Positions 1 through 5,517 of a DNA stretch of 6,220 nucleotides are shown piece after piece. The notes under the pieces are model-generated. The model was not told the DNA's origin. It searched no databases and saw only the letters and a program-made list of their open reading frames with translations. The translations under genes were made by a program, and so were the position numbers. Where the stretch lies: NCBI GenBank assembly GCA_002440625.1, contig DJUV01000188.1, positions 1 to 6,220 on the forward strand, written 5' to 3'. Within the stretch, counting starts at the first letter, position 1. The number at the start of each line of letters is the position of its first letter. The stretch is from Rhodobacteraceae bacterium UBA6273. GTDB lineage: Bacteria > Pseudomonadota > Alphaproteobacteria > Rhodobacterales > Rhodobacteraceae.

Positions 1-538
1 CGCCAGTGCCGCCACCGCCGGTGCCGCCATTGCCTTCGTTGCCACCATTACCGCCGTTGCCGGTCGAGCCCGGCAAAGACGCCGTGGCCGTGTTGGTCAG
101 CACGGACCCGACTGCCGGGCAATTCGACATCGTGTAGTCGATAATCCGGGCGAAATCGGCTCGGCGCTGGATGGCCGCGATTTCGCGCCGGGTGAACCGG
201 TCGCGCGCGCAGAGCTGATCGCCCTCGGCGTTTCCGGCGCCAGCGCCTGCGGTACCGGCTCCACCAGACATGGACGCCGTCGCGGTGCCGGTCAGGAGCC
301 CCGCGACGCCAGCACATTCCTGGGCCGTATACCGAAGTATCTCTTCATAATCCTGATGCTGCCGCAAAGCGCGCAGCTCTGTGCGCGTAAACTTCCGCTG
401 CTCGCAAAGCCGGCGCCATTCCTGCGGCACACTCGTTTGCGTCCGTGCAGACGCCGCGCTTGGCGCAACGACCGTGCTCACGCTCAATACCCCGGCGGAC
501 GCCAGAGCCAGTACAGAAAAACCACCCCACCACTTCAT
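1..538 (-). CDS. Secreted protein with two Cys-pair repeats and a Gly/Asn-rich tail (3' end outside window)
   Basis: The reading frame opens with ATG at 538 and stays open to the left edge (179 codons, no stop reached). A GGAGG Shine-Dalgarno at 545-549 lies 6 nt before the ATG. The N-terminus (MKWW, a hydrophobic stretch to about residue 24, then an A-S-A site at 29-31) is a typical Sec signal peptide with likely cleavage after Ala31. The mature part has two copies of one unit, residues 44-89 and 109-154, aligning without gaps at a 65-residue period with 20 of 46 positions identical by hand count. Each starts Leu-Cys, carries an F-T-R-x-E motif, a second Cys exactly 30 residues after the first (Cys45/75 and Cys110/140), and ends T-x-T-A-T-A-S. 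Gly/Ala-rich linkers follow, and from about residue 160 the chain is almost only Gly, Asn and Thr. I recognise no family. A periplasmic, surface or secreted location and one disulfide per repeat are inference. The gene follows a glycosyltransferase on the same strand but is separated by 370 nt, so it probably has its own promoter. Confidence 0.8.
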   Translation of the reverse strand, partial: MKWWGGFSVLALASAGVLSVSTVVAPSAASARTQTSVPQEWRRLCEQRKFTRTELRALRQHQDYEEILRYTAQECAGVAGLLTGTATASMSGGAGTAGAGAGNAEGDQLCARDRFTRREIAAIQRRADFARIIDYTMSNCPAVGSVLTNTATASLPGSTGNGGNGGNEGNGGTGGGGTG

Positions 539-544
539 CGCAGA

Positions 545-549
545 CCTCC
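545..549 (-). promoter_or_regulatory. Shine-Dalgarno site GGAGG of the secreted-protein gene
   Basis: GGAGG on the minus strand, 6 nt before the ATG at 538. It fixes the start that places the signal peptide at the N-terminus. Confidence 0.8.
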
Positions 550-556
550 ACAATGC

Positions 557-593
557 GGGTACGATCCTTCACCCACTGAAGGAATACGTACCC
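557..593 (-). promoter_or_regulatory. Leader hairpin or operator-like dyad upstream of the secreted-protein gene
   Basis: Two nested 7-bp perfect stems: GGGTACG (557-563) pairs with CGTACCC (587-593), and TCCTTCA (565-571) pairs with TGAAGGA (577-583). A 1-by-3-nt internal loop lies between them, and the apical loop is CCCAC (572-576). On the minus strand the structure ends 7 nt before the GGAGG ribosome binding site. It could be an mRNA leader element acting on translation or stability, or a DNA operator. No T-run follows it on the minus strand, so a simple terminator is unlikely. Confidence 0.55.
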
Positions 594-661
594 GACCCAC
601 ACATTTCCCGAGGTCACCCTAACAGGTTCCTGACCGAAGCTGGACCCCGCTGCGTCAAAAC

Positions 662-697
662 TGTGGCACATGTTGCGAAAATGCAGACAATGCCACA
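662..697. repeat. Long imperfect inverted repeat TGTGGCA / TGCCACA
   Basis: TGTGGCA at 662-668 is the exact complement of TGCCACA at 691-697. Inside, TGT (671-673) can pair with ACA (687-689) and TGC (674-676) with GCA (683-685), giving an extended hairpin with small internal loops. On the minus strand it is followed by GTTTTG, so it could be a weak intrinsic terminator for the upstream operon. It could instead be a regulator binding site for the secreted-protein gene. Confidence 0.4.
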
Positions 698-864
698 ATT
701 GGTTGATCGTTGACGCGAGATTGTGTCCACCGAAACCGGATCGGGGAAGCCCGCATCGCCGGGTTTTCAATCGACGGGCGACCATCGCCCCAGATCCTGC
801 CCCAGAGGTTGCAGTCATGCCCGAAAACCCAAGATCGTTTGAGTCGGTCAGGCTGCACAATGAC

Positions 865-896
865 AAAACCTGCCGGCTGATACGTTGCCCGCGGCA
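865..896 (-). terminator. Possible weak terminator after the GT2-like gene
   Basis: On the minus strand, TGCCG (896-892) pairs with CGGCA (875-871), and after GG a run of four T follows (868-865). The structure starts 12 nt after the stop codon at 909-911. The stem is only 5 bp plus 2 bp beyond a bulge and the T-run is short, so this is a candidate only. Confidence 0.3.
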
Positions 897-908
897 CGGC
901 AGAGGGGG

Positions 909-1829
909 TCAGTTCCGTTTGGTGATGTAGCCGGTGATCTCGCCCAGCATCCAGGCGCTGCTGAGGATGATTACGAAGGGCAGCGCGCGCAAGTAGCGCC
1001 CGCCCCGGCCCTTCGAGGACTGGATGCGGAAATGCCGGAACCAGAGCAACGGCGCAATGATCGGGCTGGCGAAGATCAGCGCCCAGCGCTTCGGCTCCGT
1101 CATGTCCCGCACACGGAGTTCGCCGAAGAGCCGGCCCCAGCCAAAGCGTTCGGGGACAAGCTGGCGGAAGGTGGTCGGCGGCCGCTGATGGTGAACCACC
1201 AGCTCGTTCGACAGCCAGAGTTCCTCGCCTCGCCCGATCAGGTACCAGTGCACGATCGGTTCGTGATAACGGTCCTTCCACAGGTGCCGGGTTTCATCCA
1301 GCGCCTTGCGCGAATAGCTTAGGTTGACGTCCGAAACCCAATCCGCGGGGCCGCTGTCGAAGGGCCGGCCATAGCGCCCGAAATCGGTGCAGTAGAAGGA
1401 CCAGTTGAGCAAGGGCGCCGGTTCCTTGCATTCGATGGCTCCGCCGATCACGTTCTTGCCGGTTTCGGCATAAAGCCGGACGACGACGCGCGCCCAGTCC
1501 TTCTGCGGCCTGCCCCGGTCCTCCAGAATGCCGATGATGTCGCCGGTGGCCGCCGCAAGTCCGGCGGAGCGGCGACGGTCGTAAAGCTCGTGCTTGCCGG
1601 CCTCGCTGGTGATCGGACGCTTCGGAACGATCTTGCCCAGCGGCAGGAAGATCACATCGGGAAACTCGCCGGCATAGGCGGCGATTTCGGCGATGCTGTC
1701 GTCATAGGGCACGATGACTTCCAGCGGCGGCGGATTTTCGAACGCCGCCACATCGCGGAGAAAGTCGCGGACGTAAGCCCCGCCCTCGACCACCGTCAGC
1801 ACGATCGAAATCTTGGGATCGCCGTTCAT
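909..1829 (-). CDS. GT2-like glycosyltransferase with a hydrophobic C-terminal region
   Basis: A 306-residue protein from ATG at 1829 with GGAG at 1838-1841, 8 nt upstream. The N-terminal strand (KISIVLTVVEGG, residues 6-17), the PYDDS segment (41-45), the A-T-G-D-I-I-G-I-L-E-D-R-G stretch (94-106) and the W-V-S-D-V-N-L-S-Y motif (164-172) follow the GT-A fold of family 2 glycosyltransferases. Glu-Asp at 103-104 stands where the metal-binding acidic motif is expected. A histidine-rich segment (HHQRPPT, 213-219) follows. Residues 249-265 and 283-299 are hydrophobic and separated by a basic stretch, which suggests a membrane-associated C-terminus facing the cytoplasmic active site. The likely role is transfer of a sugar from a nucleotide donor to a glycan or lipid-linked acceptor; donor and acceptor cannot be read from the sequence. 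It follows the oxidoreductase gene by 27 nt on the same strand, so the two are probably cotranscribed. Confidence 0.8.
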   Translation of the reverse strand: MNGDPKISIVLTVVEGGAYVRDFLRDVAAFENPPPLEVIVPYDDSIAEIAAYAGEFPDVIFLPLGKIVPKRPITSEAGKHELYDRRRSAGLAAATGDIIGILEDRGRPQKDWARVVVRLYAETGKNVIGGAIECKEPAPLLNWSFYCTDFGRYGRPFDSGPADWVSDVNLSYSRKALDETRHLWKDRYHEPIVHWYLIGRGEELWLSNELVVHHQRPPTTFRQLVPERFGWGRLFGELRVRDMTEPKRWALIFASPIIAPLLWFRHFRIQSSKGRGGRYLRALPFVIILSSAWMLGEITGYITKRN

Positions 1830-1856
1830 GTTCCTGTCTCCGCCCAGCGCTTCCGG

Positions 1857-2909
1857 TCAGACCCGGCCAGCGCCCAGTATGTCGAGTTCCACCGGCTGCC
1901 CCGTGCGCGTGGAAACCGGCAGCGCCGCCGCCACCTCGACCGCGCGGAGGCCGGCATCGCCATCGGCGATCCTGAGGCCTTTACGGCCTTCGACAAGCCC
2001 GATGAAATCGGCCAGCTCGTCGGCGAAGGACTGCTCCGCCGTCGTCTTCCAGGATTTCAACTTCTCGCGCACCGCGATGTCGAAATAGCGCTTGGTGCTG
2101 CGCCGCTGCGCCCCGCCGGGCTTGTCCATCACGATGAGGTCGTTGCGCATCGGCGCGTACATGCCCCGCACCATGCCCTTGGAGCCATAGACCTCGACCA
2201 TGCTCTTGTAGCCGTTCCAGTCGTTCCACGACGCCTGATAGGTGGCCGAAAGACCGGAGGGCGCGGTGAAGACCGCCATCGCGTTGTCCTCGGACCCTTC
2301 GACTTTCCAGACCTTGTTGGTCGCAACCCCATAGACGCGGGAAATCTCACCCATCAGGTGCCGCGCCATGTCGGTCATGTGGATGCCCACGTCCCACATG
2401 GCCCCGCCGCCCGAGAATTTCGACTGGTATTCCCAGTCATGCGCGAAGTTACCAAGCCCGCCGTGGCCGCCGTAGATACGGATGTGGTCGATCTCGCCGA
2501 TCTGACCCGATGCCATCACGTCCTTCACATAGGAAAAGGCGGGATAGTAGCGCATGTTGAAGCCGGCGCCCAACTGCCGGCCAGCCGCCTTAGCCGCCGC
2601 ATGGATGCGCCGCGCGCCCTCGACAGTGTTCGAGAGAGGCTTTTCGGTCAGGACATGCAGGCCCGCCTTGAAGGCCGCAAGGCAAAGCGGCTCGCGCACA
2701 TGCGCCGGGGTCGAGATGACCACCGCGTCCATCGGCACGGCGAGAAGTTCGTCAAGCGTGGTGAACGCCGGCGCGCCATGCGCATGACGCTCCGCCAGTT
2801 CGCGCGAGAGGTCCATCACTGCCGCGAGCTCCGCCTTCGGCTCGGAGAGAATGGTCGCCACCCGCATCTGTCCGATCTTGCCGGCCGCCCCGATCACGCC
2901 AATCCGCAT
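1857..2909 (-). CDS. Gfo/Idh/MocA-family NAD(P)-dependent sugar oxidoreductase
   Basis: A 350-residue protein. I chose ATG at 2909 because AAGGA (2916-2920) lies 6 nt upstream and the Rossmann strand begins at residue 2 (RIGVIGAAGKIG). A TTG at 2954 in the same frame would add 15 residues unlike the family. The dinucleotide-binding loop G-x-x-G-A-A-G-x-I-G is at 4-13, followed by an acidic residue after strand 2 (V-M-D-L, 31-34). The E-K-P signature is at 89-91, and the second half has G-G-G-A-M-W-D-V-G-I-H-M-T-D at 167-180. Lys90, Asp173 and His177 match the Lys/Asp/His catalytic set known from inositol dehydrogenases of this family. Length is normal (about 330-390). Members oxidise or reduce sugars, inositols or nucleotide sugars, including 3-keto sugar formation in polysaccharide pathways; the substrate here is unknown. 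It is the first gene of a unit with the GT2-like gene and diverges from the epimerase gene, which suggests a glycan-building rather than a catabolic role. Confidence 0.88.
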   Translation of the reverse strand: MRIGVIGAAGKIGQMRVATILSEPKAELAAVMDLSRELAERHAHGAPAFTTLDELLAVPMDAVVISTPAHVREPLCLAAFKAGLHVLTEKPLSNTVEGARRIHAAAKAAGRQLGAGFNMRYYPAFSYVKDVMASGQIGEIDHIRIYGGHGGLGNFAHDWEYQSKFSGGGAMWDVGIHMTDMARHLMGEISRVYGVATNKVWKVEGSEDNAMAVFTAPSGLSATYQASWNDWNGYKSMVEVYGSKGMVRGMYAPMRNDLIVMDKPGGAQRRSTKRYFDIAVREKLKSWKTTAEQSFADELADFIGLVEGRKGLRIADGDAGLRAVEVAAALPVSTRTGQPVELDILGAGRV

Positions 2910-3070
2910 CCGCCGTCCTTCGGCCCCGTCGGGGCGCCATGCCAATTCGTTCAATCAATCCCAACCGGCTAACATGGCCTGCCATTTCAATCCAGTGCGC
3001 CCGCGCGAGGCGCTTTCCAATGACGCCGGGCTGTGGCTATTCTGCGCTGCGGCGACTGAAGGGCGCGGAG
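2910..3070. promoter_or_regulatory. Divergent intergenic region between oxidoreductase and epimerase genes
   Basis: This 161-bp region must carry promoters for both directions. Visible structure: a GCCCC-GTC-GGGGC hairpin (2923-2935) just before the oxidoreductase ribosome binding site; an ATGGC-CT-GCCAT dyad (2974-2985); and a direct repeat TTCAATC at 2950-2956 and 2986-2992, one copy on each side of the dyad. For the plus strand, TATTCT (3039-3044) could serve as a -10 box, but the hexamer 17 nt upstream (TTCCAA) is a poor -35. I see no convincing sigma-70 promoter for the minus strand. A regulator site acting on both genes is possible but unproven. Confidence 0.4.
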
Positions 3071-4141
3071 ATGGAAACAGACTGGGCGGGGCGTCAGGTT
3101 TTTGTCACCGGGGCCACCGGATTCATCGGAAGGCGGCTGGTCGATGCGCTGACCCGTGCCGGCGCCGTGGTGACGGTCCTGACCCGGTCGCGCGCCTCGC
3201 TTTCCGGTCTGCCTGCGGCGGTCCGGACCTGCATCGGCGCCATGACCGACCGGAAGGCGCTGGAAAAGGCGCTTGCCGGGCAAGAGATCCTCTTCAACCT
3301 CGCCTATGACGTTCGCGCCACCGCCGCCGAGAACCTCAGGGCGTTCGACAGCCTGCTCGCCGCCGCTTCCGGGGCCGGAGTAAATCGGATCGTCCATATG
3401 TCCTCCATCGTCGTCTACGACGCCTGGCCCGCCGCCGACTGTGTCGAGACCGGAACGATGGACCGCCCCGGCGGCGGCCCCTACCGCCGCGCCAAGATCG
3501 AGATGGAGCGCCGCCTGATGGCCGGCCCCCTGCCCGCCGCGATCCTCCAGCCCACCATCGTCTGGGGTCCGGGCTCGTCGCTTTGGACCGACGGTTTCGC
3601 CCGCGCACTTCTCGCTGGCGGCGTGGTGATCCCGGAGCCGGAAGGCCTCTGCAACGGTGTCTTTGTCGATGACGTTGTGCAGGCCTGCATGAAGGCGGCG
3701 CAGGTTCCCGGCCTTGGCCGCGAGCGTTTCGTGATTTCGGGGGCTGAGCCCTTTGCCTGGTCGGCGCTGGTTGATGGCTATGCGGCCATCCTCGACACGA
3801 AAGGCGCGCTGCGGGAGCCGGCAGACGAGATCGAAAAAGCGTTCGGTCCCAAGCCGGTCGAAGGCACCGAAGACCCCGCCCCCTCCGCCGCCGCGAGGAT
3901 CAGCGCCCTCGCGCGGCGGCTGATCGGCCATCGCCGGTTCGAGGCGCTGGTGGGTTTGGCGCGGTCAAGACTTGCGTCAAACGGCCCCCTCCGCCCCGAC
4001 CACCACCTATTCGCGGAATACACAGGCCGCGGCCTCTGCCGCATTGACCACGCCCGCGCTCGTCTCGGCTACGCGCCGGAATTCGACCTCGCGCGCGGGC
4101 TGGAGGCGACGGCGGCGCATCTGAAGGCAATGAAGGGATAG
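3071..4141 (+). CDS. NAD-dependent epimerase/dehydratase (extended SDR)
   Basis: A 356-residue protein from ATG at 3071, with AAGGG at 3059-3063, 7 nt upstream. The reading frame is open back to 2939, but the extra 44 codons have no family character and lie in the divergent control region. The N-terminus has the SDR nucleotide-binding motif G-A-T-G-F-I-G at 14-20. The active site is seen as S-S-I-V-V-Y (111-116) with Tyr138 and Lys142 in Y-R-R-A-K, giving the Ser/Tyr/Lys arrangement. The segment Q-P-T-I-V-W-G-P-G (160-168) and the G-V-F-V-D-D-V (196-202) block are typical of sugar-nucleotide epimerases and dehydratases. The C-terminal part (260-310) is longer than in minimal members and rich in Ala, Arg and Pro. 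The likely role is changing the configuration or oxidation of a nucleotide sugar for surface glycan synthesis; the exact substrate cannot be told. Its stop is 9 nt from the stop of the convergent GT4 gene. Confidence 0.85.
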   Translation: METDWAGRQVFVTGATGFIGRRLVDALTRAGAVVTVLTRSRASLSGLPAAVRTCIGAMTDRKALEKALAGQEILFNLAYDVRATAAENLRAFDSLLAAASGAGVNRIVHMSSIVVYDAWPAADCVETGTMDRPGGGPYRRAKIEMERRLMAGPLPAAILQPTIVWGPGSSLWTDGFARALLAGGVVIPEPEGLCNGVFVDDVVQACMKAAQVPGLGRERFVISGAEPFAWSALVDGYAAILDTKGALREPADEIEKAFGPKPVEGTEDPAPSAAARISALARRLIGHRRFEALVGLARSRLASNGPLRPDHHLFAEYTGRGLCRIDHARARLGYAPEFDLARGLEATAAHLKAMKG

Positions 4142-4150
4142 CGTTGCGCC

Positions 4151-5284
4151 TTACCCTCTGCGGCTCAGCCGGCAATAGGTCTCTTCGAACTGCCGGTGCA
4201 CCCAGTCGGGATCGAACCGGCCGAGCTTCGACCGTTCCAGCGCCGCCGCCGCCATCTGCGCCCGAAGCGGATCGTCGGTCAGGATGCGCGTCACCTCCCG
4301 TGCGACCGCCTCGACATCGCCGATCGGCACCACCGCGCCCACCTCGTCGTCGATGAGTTCCACCACCCCGGAACAGGCCGTCGCCACCGCCGGAATCCCC
4401 GCCCGGAACGCCTCGACGATGGTGAAGGGCAAGGCCTCCCAGCGCGAAGTCAGAAGGAAAAGGTCGGCGGCGCTGAGGTAGAGATGCGGCTGGCTGACCC
4501 GGCCGAGGAAGATCATGTGGCGCTCCACACCCCTCTCCCTCGCCAGCGCCTTCAGCATCGCCTCATCGACCCCGTCGCCCGCAACGGCAAAACGCCAGCC
4601 GGGATGCGCCGGGACCATTCGCGCGACCGCCTCGATCAGCACGTCGATGCCCTTCTGATGCATGAGCCGCGCCACGGTGATGACGAGCCGGTCGCCACTG
4701 CCCAAAAGCTCTGCGCGAAGTGCCTGGCGATCCGCTTCCGGTACATCCGGCTGCGGCGCCACACCGAGCCCCAGCACTTTCAGCTTGCCCCTGGGCACCT
4801 GCCCCACCGTCGCCAGGTCTTCGGCCGAGCGGTGCGAGGGTGTAATGACGAGATCCGCCCGCCGCGCCGTGGCCCCGAAGGCGGCGATGCGCCCGGGTTC
4901 CGAGCCGTGGTAAGTGACGGCAAGCGGCACACCAAGCCCCGTCCGCGCGAGGTTCGCCACAAGTGCCGGGGCGGATTCGTGGGCATGGATCACATCGACC
5001 GGGTTCGCCTTCAGCCAGCGCCGGAGCATCCATGCCGAAGTCAGCACCGAAGCAACCCGCCCGACAGCCCCCCTGCCCCCGTCGGTGGACACAAACTTCG
5101 TCGGCAGGTCGAGAAAATCGCTGTCGCTCTCCGGTCCCGCCCAAGCGGCCGGGGTGCCGCCCAGCGTCACCCGGTGCCCCTCGGCCCGCATCCAGTCCCT
5201 CAGCGCCAGAACATGCCGCGAGATGCCGCCCATGCCGAATTGGGTCTGCATCTCAAGCACATGTAGCCGCCTGCGGTTCGCCAT
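4151..5284 (-). CDS. GT4-family glycosyltransferase
   Basis: A 377-residue protein with two Rossmann domains (GT-B fold). I chose ATG at 5284 because the first strand of the fold starts at once (RRRLHVLEM). The frame stays open to an ATG at 5431, but the 49 extra residues look like non-coding translation. No strong Shine-Dalgarno precedes 5284, so the start is less sure than for the neighbours. The N-terminal domain has the glycine loop G-M-G-G-I-S-R-H (17-24), then D-V-I-H-A-H-E-S (97-104) and T-Y-H-G-S-E-P-G (124-131). The C-terminal domain has V-A-R-L-M-H-Q-K-G (204-212), whose Arg206 and Lys211 fit the donor phosphate contacts of the family, then G-D-G and the E-x7-E motif with Glu283 and Glu291. 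It probably adds a sugar to a growing cytoplasmic glycan chain. Donor and linkage are unknown. It shares a region of dyads upstream with the remnant of a second GT4 gene on the opposite strand. Confidence 0.88.
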   Translation of the reverse strand: MANRRRLHVLEMQTQFGMGGISRHVLALRDWMRAEGHRVTLGGTPAAWAGPESDSDFLDLPTKFVSTDGGRGAVGRVASVLTSAWMLRRWLKANPVDVIHAHESAPALVANLARTGLGVPLAVTYHGSEPGRIAAFGATARRADLVITPSHRSAEDLATVGQVPRGKLKVLGLGVAPQPDVPEADRQALRAELLGSGDRLVITVARLMHQKGIDVLIEAVARMVPAHPGWRFAVAGDGVDEAMLKALARERGVERHMIFLGRVSQPHLYLSAADLFLLTSRWEALPFTIVEAFRAGIPAVATACSGVVELIDDEVGAVVPIGDVEAVAREVTRILTDDPLRAQMAAAALERSKLGRFDPDWVHRQFEETYCRLSRRG

Positions 5285-5517
5285 GCCGTCGCCGATCCAG
5301 TTTCCGTCTCTTGGAGCCTCATCCTGAAATAGCGCAAGCGGCGCACGAAGGCACGGCCTCGCGAAGGCACCGCGCCGATAAATTCCGCCTGTGCAACGAT
5401 GCGACGGAACCGCGCCGTTTGACGCAGTCATGCCGGAGAACCCGGCACCGCCCGCGGCATGCCGCGTGACCTCCCCGGAGACCTCCGCCAGGATGAACGC
5501 CTACGGGCAGAGTTGCC
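5285..5517. promoter_or_regulatory. Upstream region of the GT4 gene with clustered dyads
   Basis: This non-coding 233-bp stretch lies between the GT4 gene and the oppositely oriented GT4 remnant. It contains a 9-bp direct repeat CGAAGGCAC (5346-5354 and 5362-5370, 16-bp period), a perfect TGCCGG-AGAAC-CCGGCA hairpin (5431-5447) and a perfect 14-bp palindrome CGCGGCATGCCGCG (5453-5466). A promoter for the GT4 gene should lie here, but I cannot assign clear -35 and -10 boxes. Confidence 0.4.
5453..5466. repeat. Perfect 14-bp palindrome, possible operator
   Basis: CGCGGCATGCCGCG is fully self-complementary with no spacer, which fits a homodimeric regulator site better than an RNA hairpin. A separate 6-bp stem-loop sits 5 bp to its left (5431-5447). 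Function is not shown by the sequence. Confidence 0.4.

Larger units (their letters stand above)
539..908. other. 370-bp non-coding region with several dyads
   Basis: This separates the GT2-like gene's stop (909) from the start of the secreted-protein gene (538). It looks less GC-rich than the flanking genes and none of the six frames gives a convincing protein. It holds the leader hairpin (557-593), a long inverted repeat (662-697), a small 6-bp stem with a 3-nt loop (GGGCGA 776-781 with TCGCCC 785-790), and a terminator candidate just after the stop (865-896). A TTGACG box lies on the minus strand at 653-658, but I see no good -10 box at the right distance, so the promoter for the secreted protein remains unassigned. 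Confidence 0.6.

Noticed and set aside
1..60. Short G/N-coding repeat considered as a CRISPR or satellite array
   Set aside because: The periodicity follows codons for Gly and Asn in an open frame and has no constant repeat and spacer pattern.
48..317. 89-codon minus-strand open frame
   Set aside because: It is an alternative frame of the repeat-containing secreted protein and is dominated by Arg, His and Pro.
345..866. 173-codon minus-strand open frame across the intergenic region
   Set aside because: It overlaps the signal peptide and first repeat of the secreted protein in another frame, has no ribosome binding site, and its sequence has no protein-like pattern.
670..930. Plus-strand 86-codon frame with several Cys residues, considered as a small zinc-binding protein
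   Set aside because: The cysteines do not form a paired C-x2-C pattern on both sides, the frame runs into the antisense of the GT2-like gene, and no ribosome binding site is visible.
1590..2972. 460-codon plus-strand open frame
   Set aside because: It is antisense to the oxidoreductase and GT2-like genes. Its protein is rich in His, Arg and Pro with no family motif, as expected from the complement of GC-rich codons.
2987..3931. 314-codon minus-strand open frame
   Set aside because: It is antisense to the epimerase/dehydratase gene and shows only Gly/Arg-rich, non-family sequence.
4196..5266. 356-codon plus-strand open frame
   Set aside because: It lies fully antisense to the GT4 gene, whose motifs are clear. 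The product has an abnormal Arg/His/Pro composition.
5285..5431. 49-residue N-terminal extension of the GT4 protein
   Set aside because: The extension has no signal peptide or GT4 feature and its ATG at 5431 has no ribosome binding site, while the fold begins directly at ATG 5284.
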